Assembly: GCA_030035585.1 (NCBI GenBank) | Contig: CM057471.1 | Span: 98,885,819 to 98,949,818 of the forward strand | Reading direction: 5' to 3' | From: Dugong dugon | Taxonomy: Eukaryota; Chordata; Mammalia; Sirenia; Dugongidae | Length of the DNA: 64,000 nucleotides | Part shown: piece by piece, positions 1-9,395 of the stretch | Layout: each line of letters begins with the position of its first letter | Position numbering within the stretch: position 1 is the first letter of the stretch | Program-made: the position numbers and the translations under genes | Notes under the pieces: model-generated | Told to the model about the DNA's origin: nothing | Seen by the model: only the letters and a program-made list of their open reading frames with translations | The model's database searches: none

Positions 1-105
1 AGCAGAGACTGTGTCTACTTTGATAAGGTCTATGTCACCAGAACTGGAGCAAGTGCCTGGCACACAGCAGGTGCCCCACAAGTATTTTTGGAAGTAAAAA
101 AATTA
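1..105 (+). mobile_element. L2 LINE 3'-end remnant
   Basis: The text has the usual L2 terminal wording: a gactgtgtct block followed by gtgcctggcacacagcaggt and a degenerate caataaatatttg-like end at about 84-96. It is old and diverged, cut by the window start, and has no coding content. MIR elements end in a similar core, so MIR is the alternative. Confidence 0.5.
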
Positions 106-180
106 GGTGACTCCTCCTTTATGAGTCTGAGGTCATTGTCTGTAAAATGAAAGAGTTGGACTAGAGAACAACTGGGTTGT
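106..180 (+). mobile_element. MIR-like fragment
   Basis: The piece around 138-165 reads like the MIR motif cctcatctgtaaaatgag followed by a gttggactaga-type stretch. It is short and diverged, so the family call is tentative. Confidence 0.3.
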
Positions 181-184
181 CAAA

Positions 185-340
185 ATGGGGTACCTGGGTT
201 CCCAGCATCACCTGGGAACTTGTGACAAATACCCGTTCTCAGGCTCCACCAAGACTTGCTGGTTTAGAGACTGAGATGTAGCCAGCAATCTGCAGGTAAC
301 TGAATGTGCAGGTGACCTCATGTGGTGCAGTGAATTACTT
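185..340. mobile_element. MER5A-like hAT-Charlie MITE, interrupted
   Basis: The stretch around 208-300 has the catcacctgggaacttgt block, the ccaccaagacttgctg block and the cagcaatctg block in MER5A order. A terminal piece resembling the MER5A end (agcttgaaaactaccgcac) appears at about 1358-1376, so the copy seems split by the LTR-like insertion between. It is non-coding and old. Confidence 0.45.
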
Positions 341-342
341 AA

Positions 343-1189
343 TGTGGCTCTTCTGGACATAGTTTTTGTGACTCCTACACAATGATTGGGTGGGACTATG
401 AAAGTAAGGTGTTTGTGGGCTGCCAAGGGGATTGGACAGCCTGCTAAGAATGCAAATAATGTGCTTGGAACCCCTGTGGGTGTGGGACCATGCAAATAAG
501 GTATATGGAACACTAATGAAGGGATTGGTCAGTTTTGCCATCCTGCTAGGCTTGAAAGAGAGCCAATCCCAGAACAAAGAAGGGACCTTACTACCACCAA
601 CAAAGAAGAGCCAGGAGTGAAGTGCATCTTTTGGACCCAAGTCCCTGCACTGAGACCCAGGAGACAGCGTGAGCTGTAACACCAGATATGGTACAAGACG
701 GTGAGAAGGAGCAGCAGAGAAACGGCAACCCAAGAACCAGGAGACGGTGCAGTGAACTTCTCAGCTCATAGGGCAAGGCAGCTACAGTGGGCATGCCAAC
801 CCACCGAGCAAGAGAGCTGAGAGCCTTTGGGCAGGAGGATTCCTGGTGGAGCTAGGCTTGCCGACCCATGGAGCAAGAGGGTTGAGTGTCTTTGGGCCGA
901 GGCTTACTGGCAGAGTGGGGTGCCTCTAAAGATCTTTGTAACATTTGCATAAGCGAACAGAGGCCAGTCTGAGGGGTCCAGGGGCCCCGGGTCCGAAAGC
1001 TGAGAAAGAGGCCTACCTGTGGGCGTGGCTGAGAAACTGTCCTGGGCAAAAAACTGTATCCTGAGTTGTTCTTGATCCTGTTACTTCCCTGGTAAATCCC
1101 ATAGTCATGAGTAAGGTCTCTGAGTTCTGTGTGGCCATGCAATGAATTATTGAACTGAGCACAAAAGTAGAGTGCCATGGGATGGACGG
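343..1189 (+). mobile_element. ERVL-like 5' LTR (degraded)
   Basis: About 850 bp begin with TG (tgtggctcttctggac) and lie just upstream of a sequence resembling an ERVL tRNA-Leu primer-binding site. The region lies inside what looks like a split MER5A copy, as expected of an insertion. Only a short internal remnant (about 1209-1340) follows, with no gag, pol or env frame visible. No target duplication could be identified, and the exact LTR borders are uncertain. The family assignment rests mainly on the primer-site match. Confidence 0.4.
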
Positions 1190-1190
1190 C

Positions 1191-1208
1191 TGGTGTCAGA
1201 ATTGGTAA
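1191..1208 (+). other. putative tRNA-Leu-type primer-binding site of an ERVL-like provirus
   Basis: The sequence tggtgtcagaattggtaa matches, in its first ten bases, the tggtgtcaga core complementary to the tRNA-Leu 3' end used by ERVL elements. The second half has diverged. It sits directly after the LTR-like block. Confidence 0.42.
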
Positions 1209-1384
1209 AAAGGTTGGAGGGTGGACATGTGTCTGACCTCCACCGCATAGCAATCAGCCTTGGGCTGATGTTGCTGATTCTCCCACATCGTGAAGTTAGA
1301 CAAGGTCAGATGACGCTGTCGTGCCATTTTTACACCTCATGACCGGAGGTGTAGTAGAGCTTGAAAACTACCGCACTGGATGGT

Positions 1385-2018
1385 CTCTGAGGGCTCTTCT
1401 TATTTTATGCTTAACTTTTTTAGCTTTATTAATTACAAAAGATTCCGTATATAGAAATGAAAATAGAGTATAATACAGTGACTAATCTGTCCCCAAAGAC
1501 CTGATTTAACAAATCTTAATATTACGTCATATTTGTCTCAAAATATAAAAAAAAATTTCAAATATAGTTGAAGCTTATTGTGCATGACTTTTCCCCAATG
1601 CCACCCTCTTCCCACCCTCTCCAGAGGGAAGTAATTATTCAGTGCTTACTGTTTCTAAGTTATTTTCCAAAGTAGTTGTATAGATTTACATTCCCACTAG
1701 CAGAGTCTCCATTTCTTCATATACTTCCAATATTTGGTTTTGTCAGAGATCTTAAGTCTTGCCAATAAGTGAAAGTGAAATGTAGTCTTGTTGTGATATT
1801 AATTTTCATTTCTTGAGTAACTGATGTTGGTAGACTTCTTTACATGTGTTTGTTAGCCACTTAGGTTTCCCATTATATATTCTAAAACTAATTCTAAATC
1901 AGCTGTGTGGTTCCAAGTATCTTCTTCAAGAATGAAACTTTTTTTCCTTTAGTTTCTGATGTTTTATTGTACAATAAATTATTGCATGTTTTAATGCAAT
2001 AATATTTATCATTTGGTT
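1385..2018 (-). mobile_element. ancient L1M 3' region, antisense
   Basis: The block around 1655-1735 (attttccaaagtagttgtat, then acattcccactagcag) is the antisense of the widespread L1M segment near the end of ORF2 and the 3' UTR. The A/T-rich sequence before and after fits the same relic. No frame survives. The younger L1 inserted at 2019 ends it. Confidence 0.6.
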
Positions 2019-2034
2019 TTTTTTCTTTTCTTAT

Positions 2035-2500
2035 TGTATTTTAGATGAAGGTTTACAGAACAAATAGTTTCTCATTAAACAGTCAGTACACATATTGTTT
2101 TATGATATTGGTTAACAACCCCTTGACATGTCAACATTCTCCCTTCTTGACCTTGAGGATTCTTTTTGGTGAAAATATACATAGGCAAAGTTAAACCATT
2201 GCAAAAGTTTTTACATGTAAAATTCAGTGACATTGATTACATTCTTCCAGTTGTGCTGCTATTCTCACTATCCTTTTCCATATTATTCCATCACCATTAT
2301 CTTCAATTCACTGTCCCCTAGGCTTCCCATCAAACCTTTTGAGTTGCTGTTGTCAATTTGATCTCACATAGATAATTCTTTTATTTCTTTGTACCTTAGA
2401 TGAAGGTTTGCAGAACAAATAGTTCCTCATTAAACAGTTAGTACACATATTGCCCTATGACAATAGTTAACAACCCCATCACATGTCAACACTGTCCGTT
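2035..2500 (-). repeat. duplicated L1 3'-tail module
   Basis: Two copies of the L1 terminal block lie in tandem: agatgaaggtttacagaaca at 2044 and agatgaaggtttgcagaaca at about 2399, each followed by the cattaaacagt and gttaacaacccc blocks. Between them is about 250 bp beginning ggtgaaaatatacata. The same arrangement occurs at 45520-45990, whereas the L1 ends at 51499 and 55342 carry only one copy of the block. Confidence 0.7.
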
Positions 2501-3765
2501 CTCAACCTTGGGTTCCTTATCACCAGCTTTCCTGTCACCTCCGGCCTTCTAGTCCTTGTCCCCGGACTGCTGTGCCTCATTAGTCCTGTTTTGTTTTATG
2601 AGGCTGTCCAATCCCCGGCTGAACAGTGAACTTCAGGAACGGCTTTTCCACTGAGCTAGAAGGTGTCCTGGGGCCATACTCTCGGGGTTTCTCCAGTCTG
2701 TCAGGCCAGTAAATCTGGTCTTTTTTTGTGAGTTAGAATTCTGTTCTATGATCTTTTCCAGCTCTGTCCAGGACCCTCTGTTGTGATCCCGGTCAGAGCA
2801 GTCAGTGGTGGTAGCTGGGCACCATCTAGCTGTACTGGACTCAGTCTGGTAGAGGCCTTGGTAGCTGTGGTCCATTAGTCTTGTGAACTAATCTTTTCCT
2901 TGTATCTTGTTCTGTTCATCTCCCTTGCTCCCAAAGGGGTAAGACCAGGGGAGTATCTTACATGGCTGCTCACAGGCTTTTAAGACCCCAGATGCTACTC
3001 ACCAAGGTAGAATGTAGAACATTGTCTTTATAAACTGTCTTATGCCAATTGAGCTAGGTGTTCTCTGAGACCATGATCCCCACAGCCCTTCCCAGCAATT
3101 CAGTCCCTCAGGGAGTTTGGAAGTGTCTAGGGAGCTTCCATGACCTTTCCTTGTACAAGTTGTGCTGGCTTCCCCAGTAATGTGTACTGTCTTACCCTTC
3201 ACCAAAGTTACCACTTATCTATTTAGTTCCCCCCAAGTCCTTCCATCCCTTGTAACCAACAAAGATTGTTTCTTTTTGTGTGGAAATTTTTATATGAGTT
3301 ATACAGTAGAGGTCTCATACAATATTTGTCCTTTAGTGAATGACTTATTTCACTCAGCATAATGTCCTCCAGTTTTGTTCCTCTGACTCTCCTGTGCTGA
3401 GTTCCTTTGGTTTGTAGATTTTTTTCATTTCTTTTGTTTTTGTAGGTTTTGTTTTTATGGAGACTTTATGTTTTTCTTCTTTATTTTGATGAGTATGTTT
3501 GTTAACTTTCTTTGTGGTTACCATGAAATTTACCCTTATCTTCCTAGATTTGTATCAGTCTATTATTACTTGGTATCGCTTGACTTCCTCTTCATTAGAA
3601 GGTTCTATATCTACACCGTTTATTCCCTCTTTCATTGTTCTGATGCTGTTGTCATTTACAGATTAACCTTTCTGGTTCCCTTTTGTAACTCTTTTGATTT
3701 TGCATAGTCCTTAAGAGTTCATTTACTAGGTTGGTATCTGGCTAGTACAATCCTGTGTCCTATAT

Positions 3766-4755
3766 TCAGCCTGTGGTCTGATATTGTTTGTTCTCAGACT
3801 GAAAGATTTCCTTTAATAAGTCTCGTAAGTTTGGTTTTGTTTTTACATAGTCCCTTAATTTCTGTTTATCTGGAAATGACCTAACTTCACCATCATGTTT
3901 GAATGAGAGTTTTGCAGGATATATAATTCTTGGCTGGCAATTTGTTTCCTTCAAGGTTTTATATATGTCATCCCATTGCCTTCTTACCTGCATGGTTTCT
4001 GCCGAATAATCTGAGCTTAGTCTTATTGTTTCTCCTCTGTATGTGACTTCTTGTTTTTCAAGAGCTGCTCTCAGGATTCTTTGTTTGTCTTTGGTTTTGG
4101 TGAGTGTGATTATGATATGCCTTGTTGATTTTCTTTTGGGGTCTCTCCTATATAGGGTTCGTTGAGCTACCTGGATGGCCAGCTTTTCATCTTTCATGAT
4201 ATTGGGGAAGTTTTCTGTCAGCAGTTCTTCAATGATCTCTGTGTTTTCTGTTTTCTCCCCCTGTTCTGGAACTCTGATCACTCGCAGATTTTTGCTTTTG
4301 ATAGTATCCCACATAATTCTCAGGGTCTCTGCATTTTTCTTTGTTCTTTTTTCTGAGTTTTCCGCAAACAGAGTTGTATCCAAGTGTTTGTCTTCAATTC
4401 CACTGATCCTGTCTTCCACCATTTCAAATCTGCTCCTCAGCCCTTCTATGACACTGTCCATTTCTGAAATCTTGTTGTTTATCTTTTGGATTTCTAATTG
4501 TTGTTTTTGTATAATTTCTAGTTGTGAATTTATTTTGGCATTTTGTTCCTGCATTATTTTCCTGAATTCTTCCAATTTTTTGTTGGTATTTTCCATGAAT
4601 TTGTCTATTTTTTCCTCATTTTTCTCTGCTTTTTGCTTCAGCTCTTGGAGAATTCTGAGTATTAGAGATTTGAATTCCCCATCAGGTAGTTCTAGTGCCT
4701 TTTCTTCCACTGGAAAGTCATCTGGGGTATTATTTTGGATGCTTACTAGAACCAT
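3766..4755 (-). CDS. L1 ORF1: L1 ORF1p, full-length open frame
   Basis: This 329-residue frame encodes the L1 RNA-binding nucleic-acid chaperone that coats L1 RNA as trimers in the cytoplasm. Residues 1-30 form a short acidic N-terminus. About 31-125 are a K/E-rich coiled coil with leucine and isoleucine heptads (trimerisation). About 156-232 form the RRM, starting NLRVIRVPEQ and including RHIIITLTK. About 237-305 form the C-terminal RNA-binding domain with SAETMQVRRQWDDIY at 251-265 and YPAKLSF at 279-285. The length is close to the family norm of about 340. The start was chosen because the aligned ORF1 of the L1 at 48425 begins with a matching MVPVGTQN. No stop or frameshift is present, unlike the other three ORF1 copies here. 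There is no ORF2 downstream. It is a transposon gene, not a host gene. Confidence 0.9.
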   Translation of the reverse strand: MVLVSIQNNTPDDFPVEEKALELPDGEFKSLILRILQELKQKAEKNEEKIDKFMENTNKKLEEFRKIMQEQNAKINSQLEIIQKQQLEIQKINNKISEMDSVIEGLRSRFEMVEDRISGIEDKHLDTTLFAENSEKRTKKNAETLRIMWDTIKSKNLRVIRVPEQGEKTENTEIIEELLTENFPNIMKDEKLAIQVAQRTLYRRDPKRKSTRHIIITLTKTKDKQRILRAALEKQEVTYRGETIRLSSDYSAETMQVRRQWDDIYKTLKETNCQPRIIYPAKLSFKHDGEVRSFPDKQKLRDYVKTKPNLRDLLKEIFQSENKQYQTTG

Positions 4756-6401
4756 CCTGTCCCGTTTTTGTAAATGTTTTGATATTGTCTGCTGTCTTCA
4801 GGGGATTCAGTAGTTATTTTTGTCATTTATTGATTGTAGATTTGTTTGTTTCATCCCTTTTTGTTTTTAATTTTTCTGTGTCTGAGCAGGTGGGCTGTGT
4901 GTTCTTTGTTGTTTGCTCATCTGTGGGCACAATACTTTTTGCCTCCTTCTCCAATTGGCAGGGTCAGTAACTCAGATATGGTATGGCTGGGCAGGTCTAG
5001 CTGAAGAGGAGTTACTGGGACGGGTTGTTTTTGGCACTTACTACAGCCACCGGGGGGGGTTAGTAATCAGTGCAGGGCATCATCTAGTAGGCTGTGCCTG
5101 TGCTGCTTGATGGTGTGATGTTAAGCGTACAGTGCGGGTAGGCAGGATGGAGAGGGGAGATTGAAATGTGCAGAGCTAAGATGGATATGAGAGAGAGGAG
5201 AGAGGAACAGGAGCCAAAAACATACAAACAAACAAAAAAGAATGCTAGCGGAGCTTGCCATTGAAGTGGAGAGATGAGAGACTATGCAATGGAGAAAAAC
5301 AAAAAGGGGAAGGAGAAGAAAAAAAGAATGAATAAATAAAAATTGGAAAGAAAAAAGAACAGCAAAGCTCCCAGGGATCCCACTGGTTTGGCTATGAGGT
5401 CTGGGGAAGTTGTTCCCAAGTGTTACAGTACAGCCTGGCTAGAAGGTGTAGAGGTATTCAGCGCCTGGTATTCAGGGAACAGGAACAGAAGGAAGCTATA
5501 GAGAGATGAGAAACAGAGTAATGAAGATAGACAAAGAAGGAAAAGAAAACAAAACAAATTAAAAAAAAAAAAAGAACAAGAAAAGCCCCTCAAAAAACAG
5601 AAAAGAAAAAAAACACGAAAAAAGAAATGCTCTCAGGGATCCCTCTGTGCATCTGCACAAGCTGAGAGGGCAGGTCCCAAGCTGCGAAGCACTGCCTGGC
5701 CAGAACGAGCTCCCAACTTGAGAAAAGGAAACGAAAACAAATGAACAATTCAAAACAAACAAACAAACAAAAGCCCTGGGATCCCACCAGCATGGTAGAC
5801 CAGAACGGGAAGCAGTTCCACACTCGAATGGAGCTCTGCGGCCTTTCATGAAGAAGCAAAGATGGCGCACGGAGCCAGGTATTTGAGCGAAAGGAGGGGG
5901 AGTTGGTGAGAGATAAGAAAGAAATCAAAAGAAGTGGAAAAAAGCAACACCAGCAGCCAATAAATGCCACCACTGTGGGCAAGTGGAATCCAAGCAGCCA
6001 GTGCTTCCCGGCCAAGAGACTGTGTTGGCAGGAAGCAGAGGATGCCGAGTGGGGGTGAAGAAGGTTGGGGAGTGGGAAAGTGTATATTGCAAGTTACCGG
6101 TTGTTTTGTCTCCTGCAGGAAGCTCTGTGAAGCTGCTTTCTCATACCCCTTATTTGCTGGTCTCTGATAGGAGTCCAAGATGACAGATCCGTGCTGTGTT
6201 CATTGATAGAGGACGTCTGCATGAATCTCTCCTTGCTCTCCATTCTCTGTCAGTTTTCTCACTCCATTTGGTACTTGGCTGAGTTCTTTATCTCTTCATT
6301 TGATGTTTTAAGGTTTCAGGATTACTGTTTTCTCTGTTTGGCTTAGTTTTTCGGATCTTTGCTGTTGAGGGATGGTGTGGTACTTCTGCCTAGAGCGCCA
6401 T
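4756..6401 (-). promoter_or_regulatory. L1 5' UTR, type A (internal promoter region)
   Basis: This segment between the element's 5' end and ORF1 is the expected site of the L1 internal RNA polymerase II promoter. It starts atggcgctctaggcagaagt in the sense direction, matching the 5' end at 47046 after an 18-base loss. It contains roughly repeated units around the word gggatccc (about 5390, 5640 and 5783 on the plus strand) followed by variants of a cttgggagc-type block, separated by T-rich runs in the sense strand. Promoter activity is inferred from family knowledge. Confidence 0.65.
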
Positions 6402-7990
6402 TTTGTAATTTTCTATTTTTGTGCTGTCTTGACCTGGTTTTGGTATCAGGGTTATGCTGGCTTTGCAGAATGAGTTTGGGAGTATTCCAGCCTTTTCTAT
6501 GCTCTGAAATACCTTTAGTAATAGTGGTGTTAACTTTTCTCTGAAAGTTTGGTAGAATTCTCCAGTGAAACCATCCGGGCCAGGGCTTTTTTTTGTTGGG
6601 AGTGTTTTAATTACCCTTTCAATCTCTTCTTTTGTTACAGGTTTATTTAATTGTTCTACCTCTGTTTGTGTTAGTTTATGTAGGTAGTGAGTTTTTAGAA
6701 ATTTGTCCATTTCCTCTAGGTTTTCCAATTTCTTAGAGTACAATTTTTCATAGTATTCTGTTATGATTCTTTTAATTTCAGTTGGGTCTGTTGTGATATC
6801 ACCCATCTCCTTTCTTATATGACTTATTTGCTTCCTCTCCTGCTTTTCTTCTGTCAGTTTGGCCAATGGTTTAGCAGTTTCGTTGACCTTTTGAAAGAAC
6901 CAGTTTTTGGTCTTGTTAACTGTTTCAAATTGTTTTTCTATTCTCTATTTCATTTAATTATGCTCTAATTCTCATTATTTCCTTTCTTTTGGCACCTGAG
7001 GGCTTCTTTTGCTGCTCTCTTTCCACTTGTTCTAGTTGTAGGGTTAATGTTTTGATTTTGGCCCTTTCTTCTTTTTGGGTGTCTGCATTTATTGCTATAA
7101 ACACCTCTGAGCACTGCTTCTACTGTGTCCCAAAGGTTCTGGTAGGATGTGTTCTCATTCTCGTTTGATTATATGAATTTCTTTATTCCATCCTTAATTT
7201 CTTCTATAACCCATTGTTTTTGAGCAAGGTGTTGTTCAGTTTCCATGTGTTTGATTTTTTTTTCCTTGCTTTTTCTGTGATTGATTTCTACTTTTATGGC
7301 TTTATGGTCAGAAAAGATACTTTGTAATATTTCAATGCTTTGGATTCTGTTAAGGCTCCTTTTATGGCCTAATATGTGGTCTATTCTGAAGAATGTTCCA
7401 TGTGCATTGGAAAAGAAATTATACTTGGGTGCTGTTGGGTGGAGTGTCCCATATAAGTCTATGAGATCAAGTTGGTTGATTATAGCATTTAGATCTTCCA
7501 AGTCTTTATTGAGCCTTTTTCTGGATGTTCTGTCCTTCACCAAATGTGGTGTGTTGAAGTCTACTATTATTGTGGAGCTGTCTATCTCTCTTTTCAGTCC
7601 TGTTAGAGTTTGTTTTATGTATTTTGGAGCCCTGTCACTGGGTGTGTAAATATTTATTATAGTTATGTCCTCCTGGTGTACTTACCCTTTAATCATTATA
7701 TAGTGCCCTTCCTTATCCTTTGTGGTGGATTTTACTTTAAAGTCTATTTTGTCAGAGATCAATATTGCCATTCCTGCTCCTTTTTGAGTGTTGTTTGCTT
7801 GATATATTTTTTTCCATCCTTTGAGTTTTAGTTTGTTTGTGTCTTTAAGTCTCAGCTGTGTCTCTTGTAGGCAGCATATAGATGGATTTTTTTTTTTTAT
7901 CCATTCTGCCACTCCCTGTCTCTTTATTGGTGCATTTAGTCCATTTACATTCAGCATAATTATTGATAGGTATGAGTTTAGTGCTGTCAT
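6402..7990 (-). pseudogene. L1 ORF2: L1 ORF2 N-terminal part (endonuclease and start of RT), broken
   Basis: ORF2p carries an APE-type endonuclease followed by a reverse transcriptase. The frame opens at 7990 with MTALNSYLSIIMLNVNGLN, and the endonuclease motif LQETQLR follows at about 7850. A frameshift lies between 7682 and 7543. The second piece (7543-7169) holds RIDHI and SDHKAIKV, the C-terminal endonuclease motifs, though the usual SRIDHI reads FRIDHI. A third piece (6866-6390) begins the RT with [13 protein letters not shown] and LIPKPGQD. The sequence ends before the catalytic RT motif, so the RT, the cysteine-rich tail and the 3' UTR are all absent. At least three disruptions make it non-functional. 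Confidence 0.82.
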
Positions 7991-8437
7991 TTTGATGTGT
8001 TTTTTTGTGTGTTGTTAACAGTTTCTTTGTTCCACTTAATTTTCTGTGCTGAGTTGTTTTTCTTTATGTATTTTCATCTTTTTCACTGTTGTTGATTTTG
8101 TGTTTGCTGAGTCTTTATATATTTTTCTTGTTTTTTTATTTTGACATGTAGGATTGTTAGTTTTATTTGTGATTACCTTAATATTTACCCTTGTTTTTCT
8201 AAGTTTAAACCAGTCTTTTATTTCTTTATATTGCCTTGACTTCCTCTTCATATGAAAAATCTATGTCTACATCTTTTAGTCCCTCTTTTTTGTTTTAATG
8301 TCATTATCTTTTACATATTGACTTGTATGTTTTCCTATTTTCAATGTTTTAGCTTTGATTTATTTTTGTGACTTCCCTATCTGGGTTGATATCTGTTTGC
8401 TCTGTCCTGTGTTCTAGTCTTGGGTTGTTATCTGATG

Positions 8438-9395
8438 TTACTGATTTTCTAACCTGAGGACTCCCTTTAATGTATCTTGTAATTTTCGTTTGATGTTTGC
8501 TAATTCCCTAATCTTCTGTTTCTCTGGAAATGCTCTCATTTTGCTATCATATTTGAGAGAGAGTTTTGTTGGATATGTAATTTTTGGCTGGCAATTTTTT
8601 TCCTTCAAGTCTTTATATATGTCATCCCATTGCCTTCTTGCCTGCATGGTTTCTGCTGAGTAGTCTGAGCTTATTCTTATTGACTCTCCTTTGTAGATTA
8701 ATTTTCATTTATCTCTAGCTGCTCTTAAAATTCTCTCTTTATCTTTGGTTTTGACAAGTTTGATTATAATATGTCTTGGTGAATTTCTTTTGGTATCTAC
8801 CTTGTGTGGGGTTGGATGAGCATCTTTGATAGATAGCTTGTCAACTTTCGCAATATCAGGGAACTTTTCTGCCAACAAATCTTCAACAATTCTTTCTGTA
8901 CTTTTTGTTACCGCCCCCCCTCCCCCCCCTCCGTTCTTGTACTCCAGTCACTCATAGATTATTCCTCTTGACAGAATCCCACATAATTCTTAGGGTTTCT
9001 TCATTTTTTTAAATCCTTTTTTCTGATTTTTCCTCATATAAGTTGGTGTCAAGCGCTTTATCTTCAATCTCACTAATTCTGACTTCCACTATCTCATTTC
9101 TGCTCCTATGACTTTCTATTGATTTGTCTAATTGTGAAATTTTATTGTTAATCTTCTGGATTTCTGATTGCTGTTTCTCTATGGATTCTTGCAGCCTGTT
9201 AAATTTTTCATTATGCTCTTCTCTAATCTTCTTAAGTTCCTGTATTGCTTGGTCTGCATTTTGCCTAATTTCCTTCCTGATCTCTTAAAGAGTTCTGTAT
9301 ATTAATATTTTGTGTTCTGCCTCTGGTAATTCCAAGAAATTCTCTTCCTCTGGAAAATTTGATTCTTTATTTCATTAGCTTGCTGAAGCCATCAT
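8438..9395 (-). pseudogene. L1 ORF1: L1 ORF1p relic
   Basis: The C-terminal RNA-binding part is readable at 8647-8438 (MQARRQWDDIYKDLKEKNCQ, then YPTKLSLKYDSKMRAFPEKQ), matching residues 256 onward of the intact ORF1p at 3766-4755. The upstream part to the likely start at about 9395 is recognisable as K/E-rich coiled-coil sequence but has several stops and frameshifts. A C-rich tract at 8914-8934 adds further disruption. It encodes no usable protein. Confidence 0.75.
8914..8934. repeat. C-rich tract
   Basis: A run of cytosines with single T interruptions (ccccccctcccccccctcc) lies inside the broken ORF1 of the antisense L1. It looks like expansion after insertion or an assembly-sensitive homopolymer. 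Confidence 0.7.

Larger units (their letters stand above)
2019..6401 (-). mobile_element. young L1 with ORF1 but no ORF2 (half-L1)
   Basis: Read on the minus strand from 6401: a 5' UTR of about 1.65 kb, an intact ORF1 (4755-3766), about 390 bp of the ORF1-ORF2 spacer, then directly the 3' UTR and A-rich tail near 2019. The spacer sequence (aaaggaactcagcacaggag) continues in the L1 at 49720-49800 into the ORF2 start. Here it passes at about 3373 straight into the post-ORF2 sequence ggaggacattatgctgag. All of ORF2, normally close to 4 kb, is therefore missing. Compared with the 5' end at 47046 about 18 bases of the 5' terminus are lacking. No target duplication was found. Such ORF1-only elements resemble HAL1 in layout and would need ORF2p from elsewhere. 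Confidence 0.8.

Noticed and set aside
3300-3420. Splicing of L1 RNA as the cause of the ORF2 loss
   Set aside because: The joined sequence runs past the only good donor-like word (gtaaga in the sibling copy) before the junction, so it does not fit a simple spliced product; not fully excluded without the donor element.
4175-4813. 212-codon plus-strand frame
   Set aside because: It is the complement of the intact L1 ORF1; its S/F/L-rich text is a shadow of the coiled-coil codons.
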